Assembly: GCA_937936465.1 (NCBI GenBank)
Contig: CALDDH010000004.1
Span: 1 to 64,000, forward strand
Source of the DNA: an uncultured Mycoplasmatales bacterium
GTDB lineage: Bacteria > Bacillota_I > Bacilli_A > UBA3375
DNA: 64,000 nt
Reading direction: 5' to 3'
Shown here one piece after another: positions 17,777 through 27,053 of the stretch. The position numbers and the translations under genes are program-made. How positions within the stretch are numbered: the first letter of the stretch is position 1; the number at the start of each line of letters is the position of its first letter. Under the pieces are notes generated by a model. That model did not search any database, was not told where the DNA came from, and saw only the letters and a program-made list of their open reading frames with translations.

Positions 17777-18702
17777 AAGAGAAAAAATTTTTAGAAGTAA
17801 GTAATTTATTAAAACAATTAGAAGATTATAAATTAGTTACAAATGATCAAACATTAAATAAAAAAATTCATACATTAGAGTTATATCGACCTGGTCTTAG
17901 TTTAATTAGTAATGAAAATAATTATGATTATGATAATGTACAAATTTGCGGTAATGCAGAAGTTAATTTTTTAAAAAAACAATCTAATATTCAACTTGAA
18001 ATGTTGCCAATATTAAATAAAATAATTCCATTAATTATTTTTACTAATGATTATATGCCAAGTCAAGAGTTTATTGATATAGCAAATAAAGAAAATATAC
18101 CAATATTAATTTCAAAGAAAAATTCAACTGCATGTATTAGTCAAATATATCATTTATTAAGATATGAACTAGCACCAACATTATCATATCATGGAGTACT
18201 TCTAAATATTTTAGGATTAGGTGTTATAATTAAAGGTAAATCTGGAATTGGTAAAAGTGAAGTAGCATTAGAACTTGTTAAATCTGGATTTAGTTTAGTT
18301 GCAGATGATTTAATAGAAATCAGACAAGTTGATAAAGATTTATTAATGGGTAGAGCACCTGAATTATTATCTAATAGAATAGAAATTAGAGGTATAGGAA
18401 TTATTAATATTCAAAAATTATATGGTATTGTTTCAGTTTTATCTGAAAATAAAATAGATTTAGTTATTGAATTAACTGATCCATCACACTCAGAGGATCG
18501 AATTGGTAATAAAATTTTATTTGAAAAAATTATTAATGTTGAAATTGATAAAGTATCGCTACCAGTTTATACAGGTAGATCATTATCATCATTAATTGAA
18601 ATAGCTGTTGCTAATTATAAGATGAAGAAATATTATAATTATGATGCAAGTAAAGAATTTATTAATGATTTAAATGAACTTATAAATGCAAAAAAAAAAT
18701 AG
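17773..18702 (+). CDS. hprK: HPr kinase/phosphorylase
   Basis: A 309-residue bifunctional enzyme that phosphorylates HPr at Ser46 and removes the phosphate. SYHGVLLNILGLGV holds the catalytic His140. GKSGIGKSE (155-163) is the P-loop. VADDLIEIRQVD and NRIEIRGIGIINIQKLYG are the HprK signature blocks. Length is family-typical. It overlaps murC by 4 bases and lies next to lgt, as in Bacillus and other Bacillota (hprK-lgt). It implies CcpA-type catabolite repression; a cre-like site occurs on the glp promoters at 62168. Confidence 0.96.
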   Translation: MKEKKFLEVSNLLKQLEDYKLVTNDQTLNKKIHTLELYRPGLSLISNENNYDYDNVQICGNAEVNFLKKQSNIQLEMLPILNKIIPLIIFTNDYMPSQEFIDIANKENIPILISKKNSTACISQIYHLLRYELAPTLSYHGVLLNILGLGVIIKGKSGIGKSEVALELVKSGFSLVADDLIEIRQVDKDLLMGRAPELLSNRIEIRGIGIINIQKLYGIVSVLSENKIDLVIELTDPSHSEDRIGNKILFEKIINVEIDKVSLPVYTGRSLSSLIEIAVANYKMKKYYNYDASKEFINDLNELINAKKK

Positions 18703-18712
18703 AGGTAAATAA

Positions 18713-19489
18713 ATGGATCCAATCCTAATTGATTTAGGTTTTATAGTAATTACATGGTATGCTTTTTTAATTGTTCTAGGAATGCTGATTGGTATTATAT
18801 TATTCTTTAAAGAAGCAAAAAAACACTATCTTGATTTAGAAGTTTTATATGATTTAGTTTTTTACACATTAATTTTTGGGATTGTTGGAGCTAGAATCTG
18901 GTATGTTATCTTTGCAATTGATGATTATATAGGTAAATTTTGGCAGGTTTTTGCAATTTGGAATGGTGGTCTTGCAATCCACGGAGGAATCATCGGAGGA
19001 TTGCTTACAATAATCTATTTTTCTCATAAATATAATTTGCATAAGTTATTAATTCTTGATTTAGCTGTCCCATCATTATTATTAGCTCAAAGTATCGGTA
19101 GGTGGGGTAATTTTATAAATCAAGAAGCACATGGTGGTCAAACAACATATGAATTTTTACATAATATATTACATTTACCACAATTTATTGTTCAAGGAAT
19201 GAATATAGATGGGATTTATTATCACCCAACTTTTCTATATGAATCTATATGGAATTTTATGGGCTTCTTAATTACATTGATATTGAGAAAAAAATTTAGA
19301 TATAATTATGGAATATTAACGGGTTTCTATTTAATATGGTATGGTACAATCAGATTTTTTATTGAACAAATGCGTACAGACGCCTTATTACTTGGTGAAA
19401 TTAAGGTGGCACAGCTTACGTCTCTTATAATGTTTATTGTAGGAATAATATTGTTAATTATAATTTATAAAAGGAGGAAAAATGAATGA
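18713..19489 (+). CDS. lgt: Prolipoprotein diacylglyceryl transferase
   Basis: A 258-residue integral membrane enzyme that transfers diacylglyceryl from phosphatidylglycerol to the lipobox cysteine. It has about seven spans. GGLAIHGGIIGG and GRWGNFINQEAHG are Lgt signatures containing the essential His and the Arg/Asn residues. YHPTFLYESIWN is the other conserved block. It overlaps plsX by 8 bases. Its presence means lipoproteins are made. Confidence 0.96.
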   Translation: MDPILIDLGFIVITWYAFLIVLGMLIGIILFFKEAKKHYLDLEVLYDLVFYTLIFGIVGARIWYVIFAIDDYIGKFWQVFAIWNGGLAIHGGIIGGLLTIIYFSHKYNLHKLLILDLAVPSLLLAQSIGRWGNFINQEAHGGQTTYEFLHNILHLPQFIVQGMNIDGIYYHPTFLYESIWNFMGFLITLILRKKFRYNYGILTGFYLIWYGTIRFFIEQMRTDALLLGEIKVAQLTSLIMFIVGIILLIIIYKRRKNE

Positions 19490-20501
19490 TTTAAAAATCG
19501 GAATTGATGCAATGGCAGGTGATTTGGGAACAAGTGAAATATGCCAAGGTGTCAGTGATTATTTAAGAGAATCAGAAACTAAAATTATATATATGTTTGG
19601 TGATTTACAATTAATGCAATTAGAAATCGATAAGCAAAAGCTTAATCCTAAATTGTTAGATAGATTAATATTAATAAAGACAACAGAAGTTATTTATTCA
19701 AATGAAGATCCTGCAATGGCAATTAAAAGAAAAAAAGACTCATCATTAGCAGTTGGTGTAAGGTATTTACAAGAAAATAAGATTGATGCTTTTATTTCAT
19801 CTGGTTCAACTGGTGCGCTTTTAGCTGCAGGAATATTTATATCTAAAAGAATACCTGGCATTTCAAGACCAGCCCTTGGTGGTCTTGTTCCATCAACTAA
19901 TAAAAAAGAACCAACTTTATTTTTAGATTTAGGAGCAAATATTGAAGCTAAAGTTGAGCACTTAGTACAGTATGGTCAAATGGGTAGTATTTTTATGGAA
20001 GAAAATTTTTCAATTGATAGACCAAAAGTCGCATTATTAAACATTGGAGTAGAGGAAAATAAAGGGAATACTATGTATAAAGAAGTCTATCAAGAGCTTG
20101 ATAAATTAAATAATATAAATTTTGTTGGAAACATTGAAGCTAAAGATGTTTTAAAAGCTGAAGTAGATGTTATTGTAATGGATGGATTTGCAGGTAATAT
20201 ACTACTTAAAAGTATTGAAGGAACAGTAAGTGTATTTACATCATCTTTAAAACAAATTTTTACAAAATCAATAATTAATAAATTAGCAGCTCTTATTGTA
20301 AAAGAAGATATTAGAAGTTTTAAAAAAACATTAGATTATAAAGAACTTGGTTGTACTCCATTATTTGGTGTTAATGATTTAATATTGAAAGCGCATGGTA
20401 GTTCTAATGCTTATGCATATAAAAATGCATTAAGTCAAGGATTTAAAATGATAGAAAATGATTTTATAACTAAAATTAAGAGGTTAAATGAAAATGAATA
20501 A
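19482..20501 (+). CDS. plsX: Phosphate acyltransferase PlsX
   Basis: A 339-residue enzyme converting acyl-ACP to acyl-phosphate, the first step of phosphatidic acid synthesis in this lineage. IGIDAMAGDLGT at the N-terminus, AFISSGSTGALLAAG and LLNIGVEENKGN are PlsX blocks. GGAGG lies four bases before ATG. Bacillus has plsX-fabD-fabG-acpP-rnc; here rnc follows directly, so the fatty-acid genes are not between them. Confidence 0.95.
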   Translation: MNDLKIGIDAMAGDLGTSEICQGVSDYLRESETKIIYMFGDLQLMQLEIDKQKLNPKLLDRLILIKTTEVIYSNEDPAMAIKRKKDSSLAVGVRYLQENKIDAFISSGSTGALLAAGIFISKRIPGISRPALGGLVPSTNKKEPTLFLDLGANIEAKVEHLVQYGQMGSIFMEENFSIDRPKVALLNIGVEENKGNTMYKEVYQELDKLNNINFVGNIEAKDVLKAEVDVIVMDGFAGNILLKSIEGTVSVFTSSLKQIFTKSIINKLAALIVKEDIRSFKKTLDYKELGCTPLFGVNDLILKAHGSSNAYAYKNALSQGFKMIENDFITKIKRLNENE

Positions 20502-21186
20502 TATATATTTAGATACATATAAAAATAATAAGTTTGAAGAAATTGAAAAAAAATATTCAATTAATTTTGAAGATAAAGAATTATTAGTAAAAGCTTTCAT
20601 TCATCCATCGTTTAATTTTGAAGTAAATAAAAACTATCAAAGGTTAGAGTTTCTAGGAGACTCAATTTTACAGATGGTTATTAGTGACTATATGTACAGA
20701 AATTATCCTAATGATAAAGAAGGTTTAATGAGTAAAGTAAGATCAACTTTAGTCTCTAAAGTTTCTTTATCATTAATAATTAAAAAAGAAGAATTAGAAG
20801 ATTATTTAATTGTTGGTAAATCTTTAGAATCTGAAACGAAACAGTTTAGTGATTCTTATATTGCAGATATTTATGAATCATTAATTGCAAGTATATATTT
20901 AGATAAAGGTTATAATAAAGCTGCTAAATTTATATATGAGACATTAATAACAAGGTGGGATGAATTATTACAAGAAGAACCAAATAAAGATTATAAAACA
21001 GAATTTCAAGAATTAGTTCAACAAAATGGAACAGTGAATATTAATTATGAAATAGAATCAGATAAAGATGGTTTTTTTGTTGGAGTTAAATTAGATGGTA
21101 TTAAAGTTGGTGAAGGAAATGGTAAAACTAAAAAAACAGCTGAACAACAAGCAGCAAGAGATGCACTAAATAAATTAGCCAATTAA
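20488..21186 (+). CDS. rnc: Ribonuclease III
   Basis: A 232-residue dsRNA endonuclease. QRLEFLGDSILQMVISDY is the RNase III signature with the catalytic Glu/Asp. IADIYESLIASIYLD is the second acidic block. The C-terminal ~70 residues form a dsRNA-binding domain (KTEFQELVQQNG ... KTKKTAEQQAARDAL). It overlaps plsX by 14 bases, and smc follows 8 bases later, the conserved Bacillota rnc-smc-ftsY order. Confidence 0.96.
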   Translation: MKMNNIYLDTYKNNKFEEIEKKYSINFEDKELLVKAFIHPSFNFEVNKNYQRLEFLGDSILQMVISDYMYRNYPNDKEGLMSKVRSTLVSKVSLSLIIKKEELEDYLIVGKSLESETKQFSDSYIADIYESLIASIYLDKGYNKAAKFIYETLITRWDELLQEEPNKDYKTEFQELVQQNGTVNINYEIESDKDGFFVGVKLDGIKVGEGNGKTKKTAEQQAARDALNKLAN

Positions 21187-21194
21187 GGGGAAAT

Positions 21195-24026
21195 ATGGAA
21201 TTAAAAAAATTGAAAATTTATGGATTTAAGTCATTTGCTAATAAAACTGTAATTTCTTTTGAAGATCCTTTTATTGGAATTGTAGGACCTAATGGATCTG
21301 GTAAAAGTAATATTATTGATGCAATTCGTTGGGTATTTGGTGAACAGAGTAATAAGTCACTTAGAGGGGAAAGTTCTACAGATGTTATTTTTGGTGGAAC
21401 ACAAACTAAAAGAAAACAAAACTTTGCTGAAGTTACAATTGTTTTTGATAATAGTGATAATTATTTAGAAATAGAGTTTTTAGAAGTTGAAGTAACAAGA
21501 AGACTTTATAGAAATGGTATTAGTGAATATTTAATTAATGGAGTTGAATCACGATTAAAAGATATAAATGATTTATTTTTAGATAAAGGAATTGGTAAAA
21601 ATTCTTTTTCAATTATATCACAAGGTAAGATTGAAGAAATATTATCAACTAATCAAGATCATCGAAGACAAATAATTGAAGAAACAGCTGGAATATTAAA
21701 GTATAAAAAAAGAAAAGAAAGCACTGTCAATAAACTTAAAAAAACAAGTGAAAATATTCATAGTGTTGATTTAATTATTGAGGAATTAAATAACACTTTA
21801 ATTCCATTAGAAAAACAGGCTAAAGATGCAATTAAATTTGAAAGAATTGATAAATTATTAAAACAAAAAGAAATTAGTTTCCTAGCTAATAGTATTCAAA
21901 ATGGATCAGATGAATATAAATATTTAAAAAAAGAACAAGAAGATTTAAATTTAAAAATAATTGATAATCAAAAAGTAATAAATAGTAATTTAGAAAATGA
22001 AAATATATGTTTAAATAATCAAAATAAATTACTAAATAAAATTGAAATAATTAGTTTAGAGATAATTGAAAAGCAAGAAAAATTAACGGATTTAAAAATA
22101 AATTTAAAAGTTCTTTATGAACGTGAATCAAATAATAATGATCATGACCGTGAATATTACTTAAAAAATAAAGTTTTAGAAAATAATAATCAATTAGATA
22201 AAAATATAAAAGAGTACAATGAATTGAAAATTAAATATGATTATTTAGTAAGTAAAATAGATTTAAAAAAAACTGATTATTTAAATGATCAAGACATTGT
22301 TTATAAATCAAAAGAAAAAATCAATGATCTTGAATTTGAAATCAATCAATTATCACTTCCTTATGCAACGAGAAAAATAATTGATGAAAATATTAAAGGA
22401 GTTATTAATACAGTTAGTAACTTGTTCACAACAGATAATAAATTCATGCAAGCAATCTCAATTGCAATAGGTGGAAAATTAAATAATATAATTGTTGAAA
22501 ATAAATACACTGCTCAAGTTGCTATTGATCATTTGAAAAAATATAAATTAGGAAGACAAACATTTTTACCAATTGATAGTATGAAGTCATATTATATTGA
22601 TCAATCTATTCTAAATAAATTAAAAGATCTTGATGGTTTTTACGGTAGTGGTATTGATTTAATTGAATATGATGATATGCATTCAAAAGTATTTGAAAAT
22701 TTACTTGGTAATATAATAATTGTAAAGGACTTGAAAATAGGTAATGAAATTGTTAAGAATATTACAAGGAAATATCCAATTATTACAATTGATGGAGATT
22801 TCTTAGCAACGTCTGGTTCATTATCAGGTGGTTTTCATAAAAAGAAAAATAAACTTATTTTGAAGTCAGAGTTAGAAAAATTTCAAAGTTTATTAAAAGA
22901 TCAAGAAAATAAATTCAATAAAAGTCAAAATGAATATAAATTATTATTAAATGAAATCAATGATTTGAGTCACCAATTGGAAAACATTAGTAAAAAAATT
23001 GAAACCGATGAATCTGAAAATAATATTCTTAAAATTGAATTATCAAAATTTAATAATGAATATGAACATTCTAATACTATTGAAGAAGAACTTGATCAAT
23101 TATCAAAGGAAATTAAAGTGCTTGAAAAGGATCAATTAGAATATAAATATGAGGCTGAAAAAAATAAAGAACAATTAGATAATATTCGCTTAAAAACAAA
23201 TGAATTTAATTATGAAAATAAATTAAATAATCACCAATTAAAAGATAATGAAATTAAATTAATCAAAATAGAATCAGATTTAAGTAATAATCAATTAATT
23301 TTAAGTGAAGAGTATTCATTAGGATTTGAACTTGCATTAGAAAAATCAGATAAAGATATTGATTTAGATAAATATAAAAAAGATATTAATGATTTAAAAA
23401 GAAAAATCAGAAATTTAGGTCCAGTAAACTTTTTAGCAGTCCAGGAATATAAGAGTGCTAACGATCGATATCAATTTATTAAAGAGCAATTAGATGACCT
23501 TTTAATATCTAAAAATAAATTAGAAGATGTAATTAATCGTTTAGACCAATATTTTAAAGAAAGTTTTAAGGCTGCATATATTCAGTTGAGATCAGAATTT
23601 CAAATTATCTTTAAAGAATTATTTGGTGGTGGTGAAGCTGATTTAATCTTAACTAATCCAGAAGACATGCTTACAACGGGAGTCGAGATAATTGCACAGC
23701 CTCCCGGTAAAAAACTTCAAACAATTTCATTATTATCAGGTGGAGAAAAAACTTTAACAGCAATTAGTTTGATTTTTTCAATTATTAGAATGAAGAAAGT
23801 ACCATTTGTTATATTGGATGAAGTAGATGCTGCTCTTGATGAAAGTAATGTAAAAAGATATGCTGAGTATATTAAGTTATTTAGTAGTAAAACACAATTT
23901 ATTGTTATAACACATAGACCAACAACAATGGAATGTATTGATTCTTTATATGGAGTTACAATGGAAGAAGAAGGGATATCAAGTTTAGTTAAAGTTAATT
24001 TGAAAGAAGGAGAAAATTATGTTTAA
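21195..24026 (+). CDS. smc: Chromosome condensation ATPase SMC (short-armed)
   Basis: A 943-residue SMC. The N-terminal head has GIVGPNGSGKSNI (Walker A, about 29-41) and ISQGKIEEIL. The C-terminal head has LLSGGEKTLTAISL (ABC signature) and FVILDEVDAALDESN (Walker B). The hinge runs roughly from residue 395 to 550, including GRQTFLPID. Both coiled-coil arms (about 170-395 and 555-770) are shorter than in the usual ~1,180-residue bacterial SMC. No frameshift or stop accounts for this: head, hinge and head are all complete. ScpA/ScpB partners are not in the window. Confidence 0.95.
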   Translation: MELKKLKIYGFKSFANKTVISFEDPFIGIVGPNGSGKSNIIDAIRWVFGEQSNKSLRGESSTDVIFGGTQTKRKQNFAEVTIVFDNSDNYLEIEFLEVEVTRRLYRNGISEYLINGVESRLKDINDLFLDKGIGKNSFSIISQGKIEEILSTNQDHRRQIIEETAGILKYKKRKESTVNKLKKTSENIHSVDLIIEELNNTLIPLEKQAKDAIKFERIDKLLKQKEISFLANSIQNGSDEYKYLKKEQEDLNLKIIDNQKVINSNLENENICLNNQNKLLNKIEIISLEIIEKQEKLTDLKINLKVLYERESNNNDHDREYYLKNKVLENNNQLDKNIKEYNELKIKYDYLVSKIDLKKTDYLNDQDIVYKSKEKINDLEFEINQLSLPYATRKIIDENIKGVINTVSNLFTTDNKFMQAISIAIGGKLNNIIVENKYTAQVAIDHLKKYKLGRQTFLPIDSMKSYYIDQSILNKLKDLDGFYGSGIDLIEYDDMHSKVFENLLGNIIIVKDLKIGNEIVKNITRKYPIITIDGDFLATSGSLSGGFHKKKNKLILKSELEKFQSLLKDQENKFNKSQNEYKLLLNEINDLSHQLENISKKIETDESENNILKIELSKFNNEYEHSNTIEEELDQLSKEIKVLEKDQLEYKYEAEKNKEQLDNIRLKTNEFNYENKLNNHQLKDNEIKLIKIESDLSNNQLILSEEYSLGFELALEKSDKDIDLDKYKKDINDLKRKIRNLGPVNFLAVQEYKSANDRYQFIKEQLDDLLISKNKLEDVINRLDQYFKESFKAAYIQLRSEFQIIFKELFGGGEADLILTNPEDMLTTGVEIIAQPPGKKLQTISLLSGGEKTLTAISLIFSIIRMKKVPFVILDEVDAALDESNVKRYAEYIKLFSSKTQFIVITHRPTTMECIDSLYGVTMEEEGISSLVKVNLKEGENYV

Positions 24027-24966
24027 TAGATTGAAAAATTCTTTAGAAGAAGTTAAGTTATATTATGGTAATGCAGTTGTCAAAACATTTACAGATTTTT
24101 CATTAGAAATAAATAAACTCTTGATTGATCGTGATTTTTTTGATGATCAATTTTTCGAAGATTTTGAAGAGAAATTAATTGAATTAGATATTGTTCCTAA
24201 TTTAGCTATTATATTAACTGAAAAATTACAAGTTAAAATTTATAATCAAAGAGTTTCAAAAGAAAAATTACAAGTAGCAATTTATGAAACTATTAATAAT
24301 ACTGTAAAATTGAAAAGTGATAAACTGACAGTGCAAGAAAAACAATTAAATGTTTGGTTAATTGTTGGAGTAAATGGTGTTGGTAAAACAACAACAATTT
24401 CTAAGTTAACAAATTTGAATTTAAAAGATAAACCATTGTTAGTGGCTGCTGATACATTTAGAGCAGGTGCAATTGAACAGTTGTCATTATGGTCAGAAAA
24501 ATTAGGTGTTGATATTATTAAAACATATAGTGGTCATGCTCCTAGTGCTGTTATATATAAAGCAATGGAAAAGTCAATTGAAGAAAAAAGAAAATTAGTT
24601 ATTTGTGATACAGCAGGAAGATTACATAATAAAAGCGATTTAATGAATGAACTTGCTAAAATACATCAAATTATTTATAAACAAACATCAAATGAAGTTA
24701 AGTTAAAAACTGTTTTAGTATTAGATGGTACAGCAGGTAAAAACACATTAGAACAAGCCAGAGTTTTTAATGAAATAACAGATTTAGATGGGGTTATTAT
24801 AACTAAATTAGATTCAGGTGGAAAAGCAGGAATGATAATTAACATCTCATATGAACTTAATTTACCTGTATATTATTTAACAACAGGTGAGAGTGTTGAT
24901 CAAATAAAAGAATTTGATACTACTAGTTATTTAGAAAGTTTATTTGGTAATCATGAAAATAGTTGA
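24019..24966 (+). CDS. ftsY: Signal recognition particle receptor FtsY
   Basis: A 315-residue SRP-type GTPase. The N domain covers about 1-100, then GVNGVGKTTTISKL (117-130) is G1, DTAGRLHNKSDLM is G3, and TKLDSGGKAGMII holds the G4/G5 region. The long acidic A domain of E. coli is absent, as in most Gram-positives. It overlaps smc by 8 bases and ylxM by 14. It docks SRP-bound ribosomes at the membrane together with Ffh, encoded 300 bases downstream. Confidence 0.97.
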   Translation: MFNRLKNSLEEVKLYYGNAVVKTFTDFSLEINKLLIDRDFFDDQFFEDFEEKLIELDIVPNLAIILTEKLQVKIYNQRVSKEKLQVAIYETINNTVKLKSDKLTVQEKQLNVWLIVGVNGVGKTTTISKLTNLNLKDKPLLVAADTFRAGAIEQLSLWSEKLGVDIIKTYSGHAPSAVIYKAMEKSIEEKRKLVICDTAGRLHNKSDLMNELAKIHQIIYKQTSNEVKLKTVLVLDGTAGKNTLEQARVFNEITDLDGVIITKLDSGGKAGMIINISYELNLPVYYLTTGESVDQIKEFDTTSYLESLFGNHENS

Positions 24967-25246
24967 TCGTATATACCTTAGTAAATTATTTGAAATATAC
25001 GGATTATTATTAACTGATAAACAAACTAAAATTTTTATGTTATACTATTATGAAGATTATTCGATTAATGAAATATCAAGTAAATTAAATATAACTAAAA
25101 ATGGAGTTTATAATGCACTTGAGACAATAAAAGATAAATTATTAAAGTATGAAAAAAAAATTAATGTTTTTGAAAATTATAATTATAATGTCCAATTATT
25201 AGAAAAAAAACAGATTGATTTAAAGATTATTAAAAAATTAAAGTAA
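24953..25246 (+). CDS. ylxM: YlxM-family SRP-associated HTH protein
   Basis: A 97-residue sigma-70 region-4-like HTH protein (UPF0122). LLLTDKQTKIFMLYYYEDYS and INEISSKLNITKNGVYNALE match the YlxM helix-turn-helix. The C-terminus is longer and lysine-rich. It lies between ftsY and ffh as in Bacillus, where YlxM modulates SRP. I chose ATG 24953; a TTG at 24944 is possible but has no ribosome-binding site. Confidence 0.88.
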   Translation: MKIVDRIYLSKLFEIYGLLLTDKQTKIFMLYYYEDYSINEISSKLNITKNGVYNALETIKDKLLKYEKKINVFENYNYNVQLLEKKQIDLKIIKKLK

Positions 25247-25264
25247 TAATTAAAAAGGAGTTTT

Positions 25265-26581
25265 ATGGCAATGATGGAAGGGTTTTCTGAAAAAATTCAA
25301 AGTAGTTTAAATAATATTTCAAAAAAATCTAAAATAAGTGATGAGGATATTAAGAAAACAATTAAAGAAATCAGATTAATATTACTTGAAGCAGATGTTA
25401 ATTACCAAGTAGCTAAAGAATTTTGTAAAATAATAGAAGCTAAAATAGTTAAAGATGATGTATTAAAAGGATTAAATCCTTCAGAGCAAATTATTAAAAT
25501 AGTTAAAGATCAAATGATTGAGTTATTGGATGGTAATAATAAACTTGATTTAAAAGCAACTGATATAATTTTAATGGTTGGTCTTCAAGGTAGTGGGAAA
25601 ACAACAACAACAGGTAAACTAGCTAATTTCTTAAGAAAAAAACAAAACTTTAAAAAACCACTTGTTGTTGCATGTGATGTGTATAGACCGGCTGCAATTG
25701 ATCAGTTAATAACAATTGCAAAACAATTAAGTATTGATATTTATTATGAAAAAGATAATCAAAATGTATTAGAAATTGTTAAGAATGCTAATGCACATGC
25801 AATTGAAAATAACAATGACTTAATAATTTTAGATACAGCTGGAAGAATGCATGTTGAAACTGAATTGATGGATGAAATTAAAGATATTCAAACTAAATTC
25901 AATCCAAAAGAAACACTTTTAGTGCTGGATGGGACAATTGGACAAATGGCTGTTGATATTACTAATCAATTTCAAGAGTATGTTAATATTTCTGGTTTGA
26001 TCTTTAGTAAAATGGATGGTGATACAAGAGGTGGTGGACTTTTTTCAGTTAAAAAAGCAACTGGTATAGATATTAAATTTCTTGGTATTTCTGAGAAGAT
26101 GGATGGACTTGAAGAATTTAATCCTGAAAGAATAGTTGGAAGAATTTTAGGAATGGGTGATGTATTAGGGTTAATTGAAAAAGCTGAAGAATTAAATACT
26201 GAAGAAACTGAAGCAATGGCAAATAAGATGCTTGAAGGTAAATTTGATTTAAATGACTTTTTAAAGCAAATTAAAATGTTAAATAAAATGGGTGGCTTAA
26301 AAAATATTATGCGAATGATTCCAGGAGCTAAAAAAATCGATTTATCGCAATTTGATGAAAAAGAAATTAATAAAATGAAAGCAATTATAGAAGCGATGAC
26401 AATTCAGGAAAGAACTAAACCATCTGTCTTGAACGGCTCAAGAAGACAAAGAATAGCTAAGGGTAGTGGTGTAAAAGTACAAGATGTCAATAAATTAATA
26501 AAAGGATATGAAAACAGCAAGAAAATGATGAAACAATTCAAAGGAATGGATCCAAATAAAATGATGAACATGTTAAAATAA
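25265..26581 (+). CDS. ffh: Signal recognition particle protein Ffh
   Basis: A 438-residue SRP54 homologue. N domain about 1-95, G domain with VGLQGSGKTTTTGKLA (about 102-117), DTAGRMHVETELM and FSKMDGDTRGGGLFSV. The M domain from about 300 contains SGVKVQDVNKLIKGY and many methionines for signal-sequence and 4.5S RNA binding. Family length is normal. In most Bacillota rpsP, rimM and trmD follow; here a bacteriocin locus follows instead. Confidence 0.97.
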   Translation: MAMMEGFSEKIQSSLNNISKKSKISDEDIKKTIKEIRLILLEADVNYQVAKEFCKIIEAKIVKDDVLKGLNPSEQIIKIVKDQMIELLDGNNKLDLKATDIILMVGLQGSGKTTTTGKLANFLRKKQNFKKPLVVACDVYRPAAIDQLITIAKQLSIDIYYEKDNQNVLEIVKNANAHAIENNNDLIILDTAGRMHVETELMDEIKDIQTKFNPKETLLVLDGTIGQMAVDITNQFQEYVNISGLIFSKMDGDTRGGGLFSVKKATGIDIKFLGISEKMDGLEEFNPERIVGRILGMGDVLGLIEKAEELNTEETEAMANKMLEGKFDLNDFLKQIKMLNKMGGLKNIMRMIPGAKKIDLSQFDEKEINKMKAIIEAMTIQERTKPSVLNGSRRQRIAKGSGVKVQDVNKLIKGYENSKKMMKQFKGMDPNKMMNMLK

Positions 26582-26598
26582 AGAAATATAATTTACAC

Positions 26599-26627
26599 TT
26601 GCATAAGCTATGATTAAGTAGTATACT
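26599..26627 (+). promoter_or_regulatory. Sigma-A promoter of the bacteriocin locus
   Basis: TTGCAT (26599-26604), a 17-bp spacer, TATACT (26622-26627). A near-perfect AGGAGG follows at 26643-26648. The element resembles the ald promoter (shared GTATACTCTA and following TATAAA). Confidence 0.75.
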
Positions 26628-26652
26628 CTAACTATAAACATGAGGAGGATAT

Positions 26653-27009
26653 ATAAAAAAAATTGTAATAGTCATTTTATTAATTGGAATTATATTTTCA
26701 TTATCAATTAGTAATTTAGGTGCTACAGAGAACAATACACCAAAAGCTGTATATTGGTCACCGGCAATAACAAAATATTCACACGGGGAATATTGGACAT
26801 ATGATTTAACACATGCTTCAGTATCAAGTTTCATTTCAAATGAATCATCATATGCTCAAGCAGGAGCGTATGTGGAAGTAGCCAGTGAAGATACAGCCGG
26901 TCATTTACAATTAACACACGATGAAAGTAATTCTGGAACTGCTTATACTTATGTTTCATATCAAGGCTATAATTCACGTGAATCATGGCAAAAAACTGAT
27001 GTTAATTAG
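26653..27009 (+). CDS. Lactococcin 972-like secreted bacteriocin precursor, apparent AUA start
   Basis: An open frame of 118 codons. The first residues are (M)KKIVIVILLIGIIFSLSISN, a standard signal peptide with probable cleavage near residue 24. The mature part has SHGEYWTYDL, SVSSFISNESSYAQAGAYVE and TAYTYVSYQGYNSRESW, which matches the lactococcin 972 pattern of an N-terminal 'G.W.Y', a 'S.Y' then 'A.AG.(W/Y)V/A.A' core and an aromatic C-terminus without cysteines. No ATG, GTG or TTG lies between the in-frame TGA at 26641 and the signal peptide. ATA at 26653 is four bases after AGGAGG, exactly the spacing used for ATG in ald, ldh and plsX. The following genes are the family's usual exporter/immunity partners. 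Lactococcin 972 itself blocks septum formation by binding lipid II. It may instead be a start-lost pseudogene, or an 8-A run may hide a frameshift from ATG 26640. Confidence 0.7.
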   Translation: MKKIVIVILLIGIIFSLSISNLGATENNTPKAVYWSPAITKYSHGEYWTYDLTHASVSSFISNESSYAQAGAYVEVASEDTAGHLQLTHDESNSGTAYTYVSYQGYNSRESWQKTDVN

Positions 27010-27036
27010 AATTCAAATATTTGAATTCTTTTTTTA
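27009..27036 (+). terminator. Perfect 20-base palindrome plus T run between bacteriocin and export genes
   Basis: GAATTCAAATATTTGAATTC (27009-27028) is followed by a run of Ts. It should end most transcripts after the peptide gene and let a fraction reach the membrane-protein and ABC genes. Confidence 0.85.
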
Positions 27037-27053
27037 TAAAAGAGAGGGATGAT

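Noticed and set aside
26640-26711. ATG at 26640 as the bacteriocin start
   Set aside because: It is out of frame with the signal peptide as sequenced and begins one base before the SD-containing stretch, with no SD of its own; kept only as a frameshift alternative.
27021-27053. TTG at 27021 as the start of the bacteriocin membrane protein
   Set aside because: It lies inside the terminator palindrome; ATG 27054 has GAGAGGG upstream and a normal N-terminal span.
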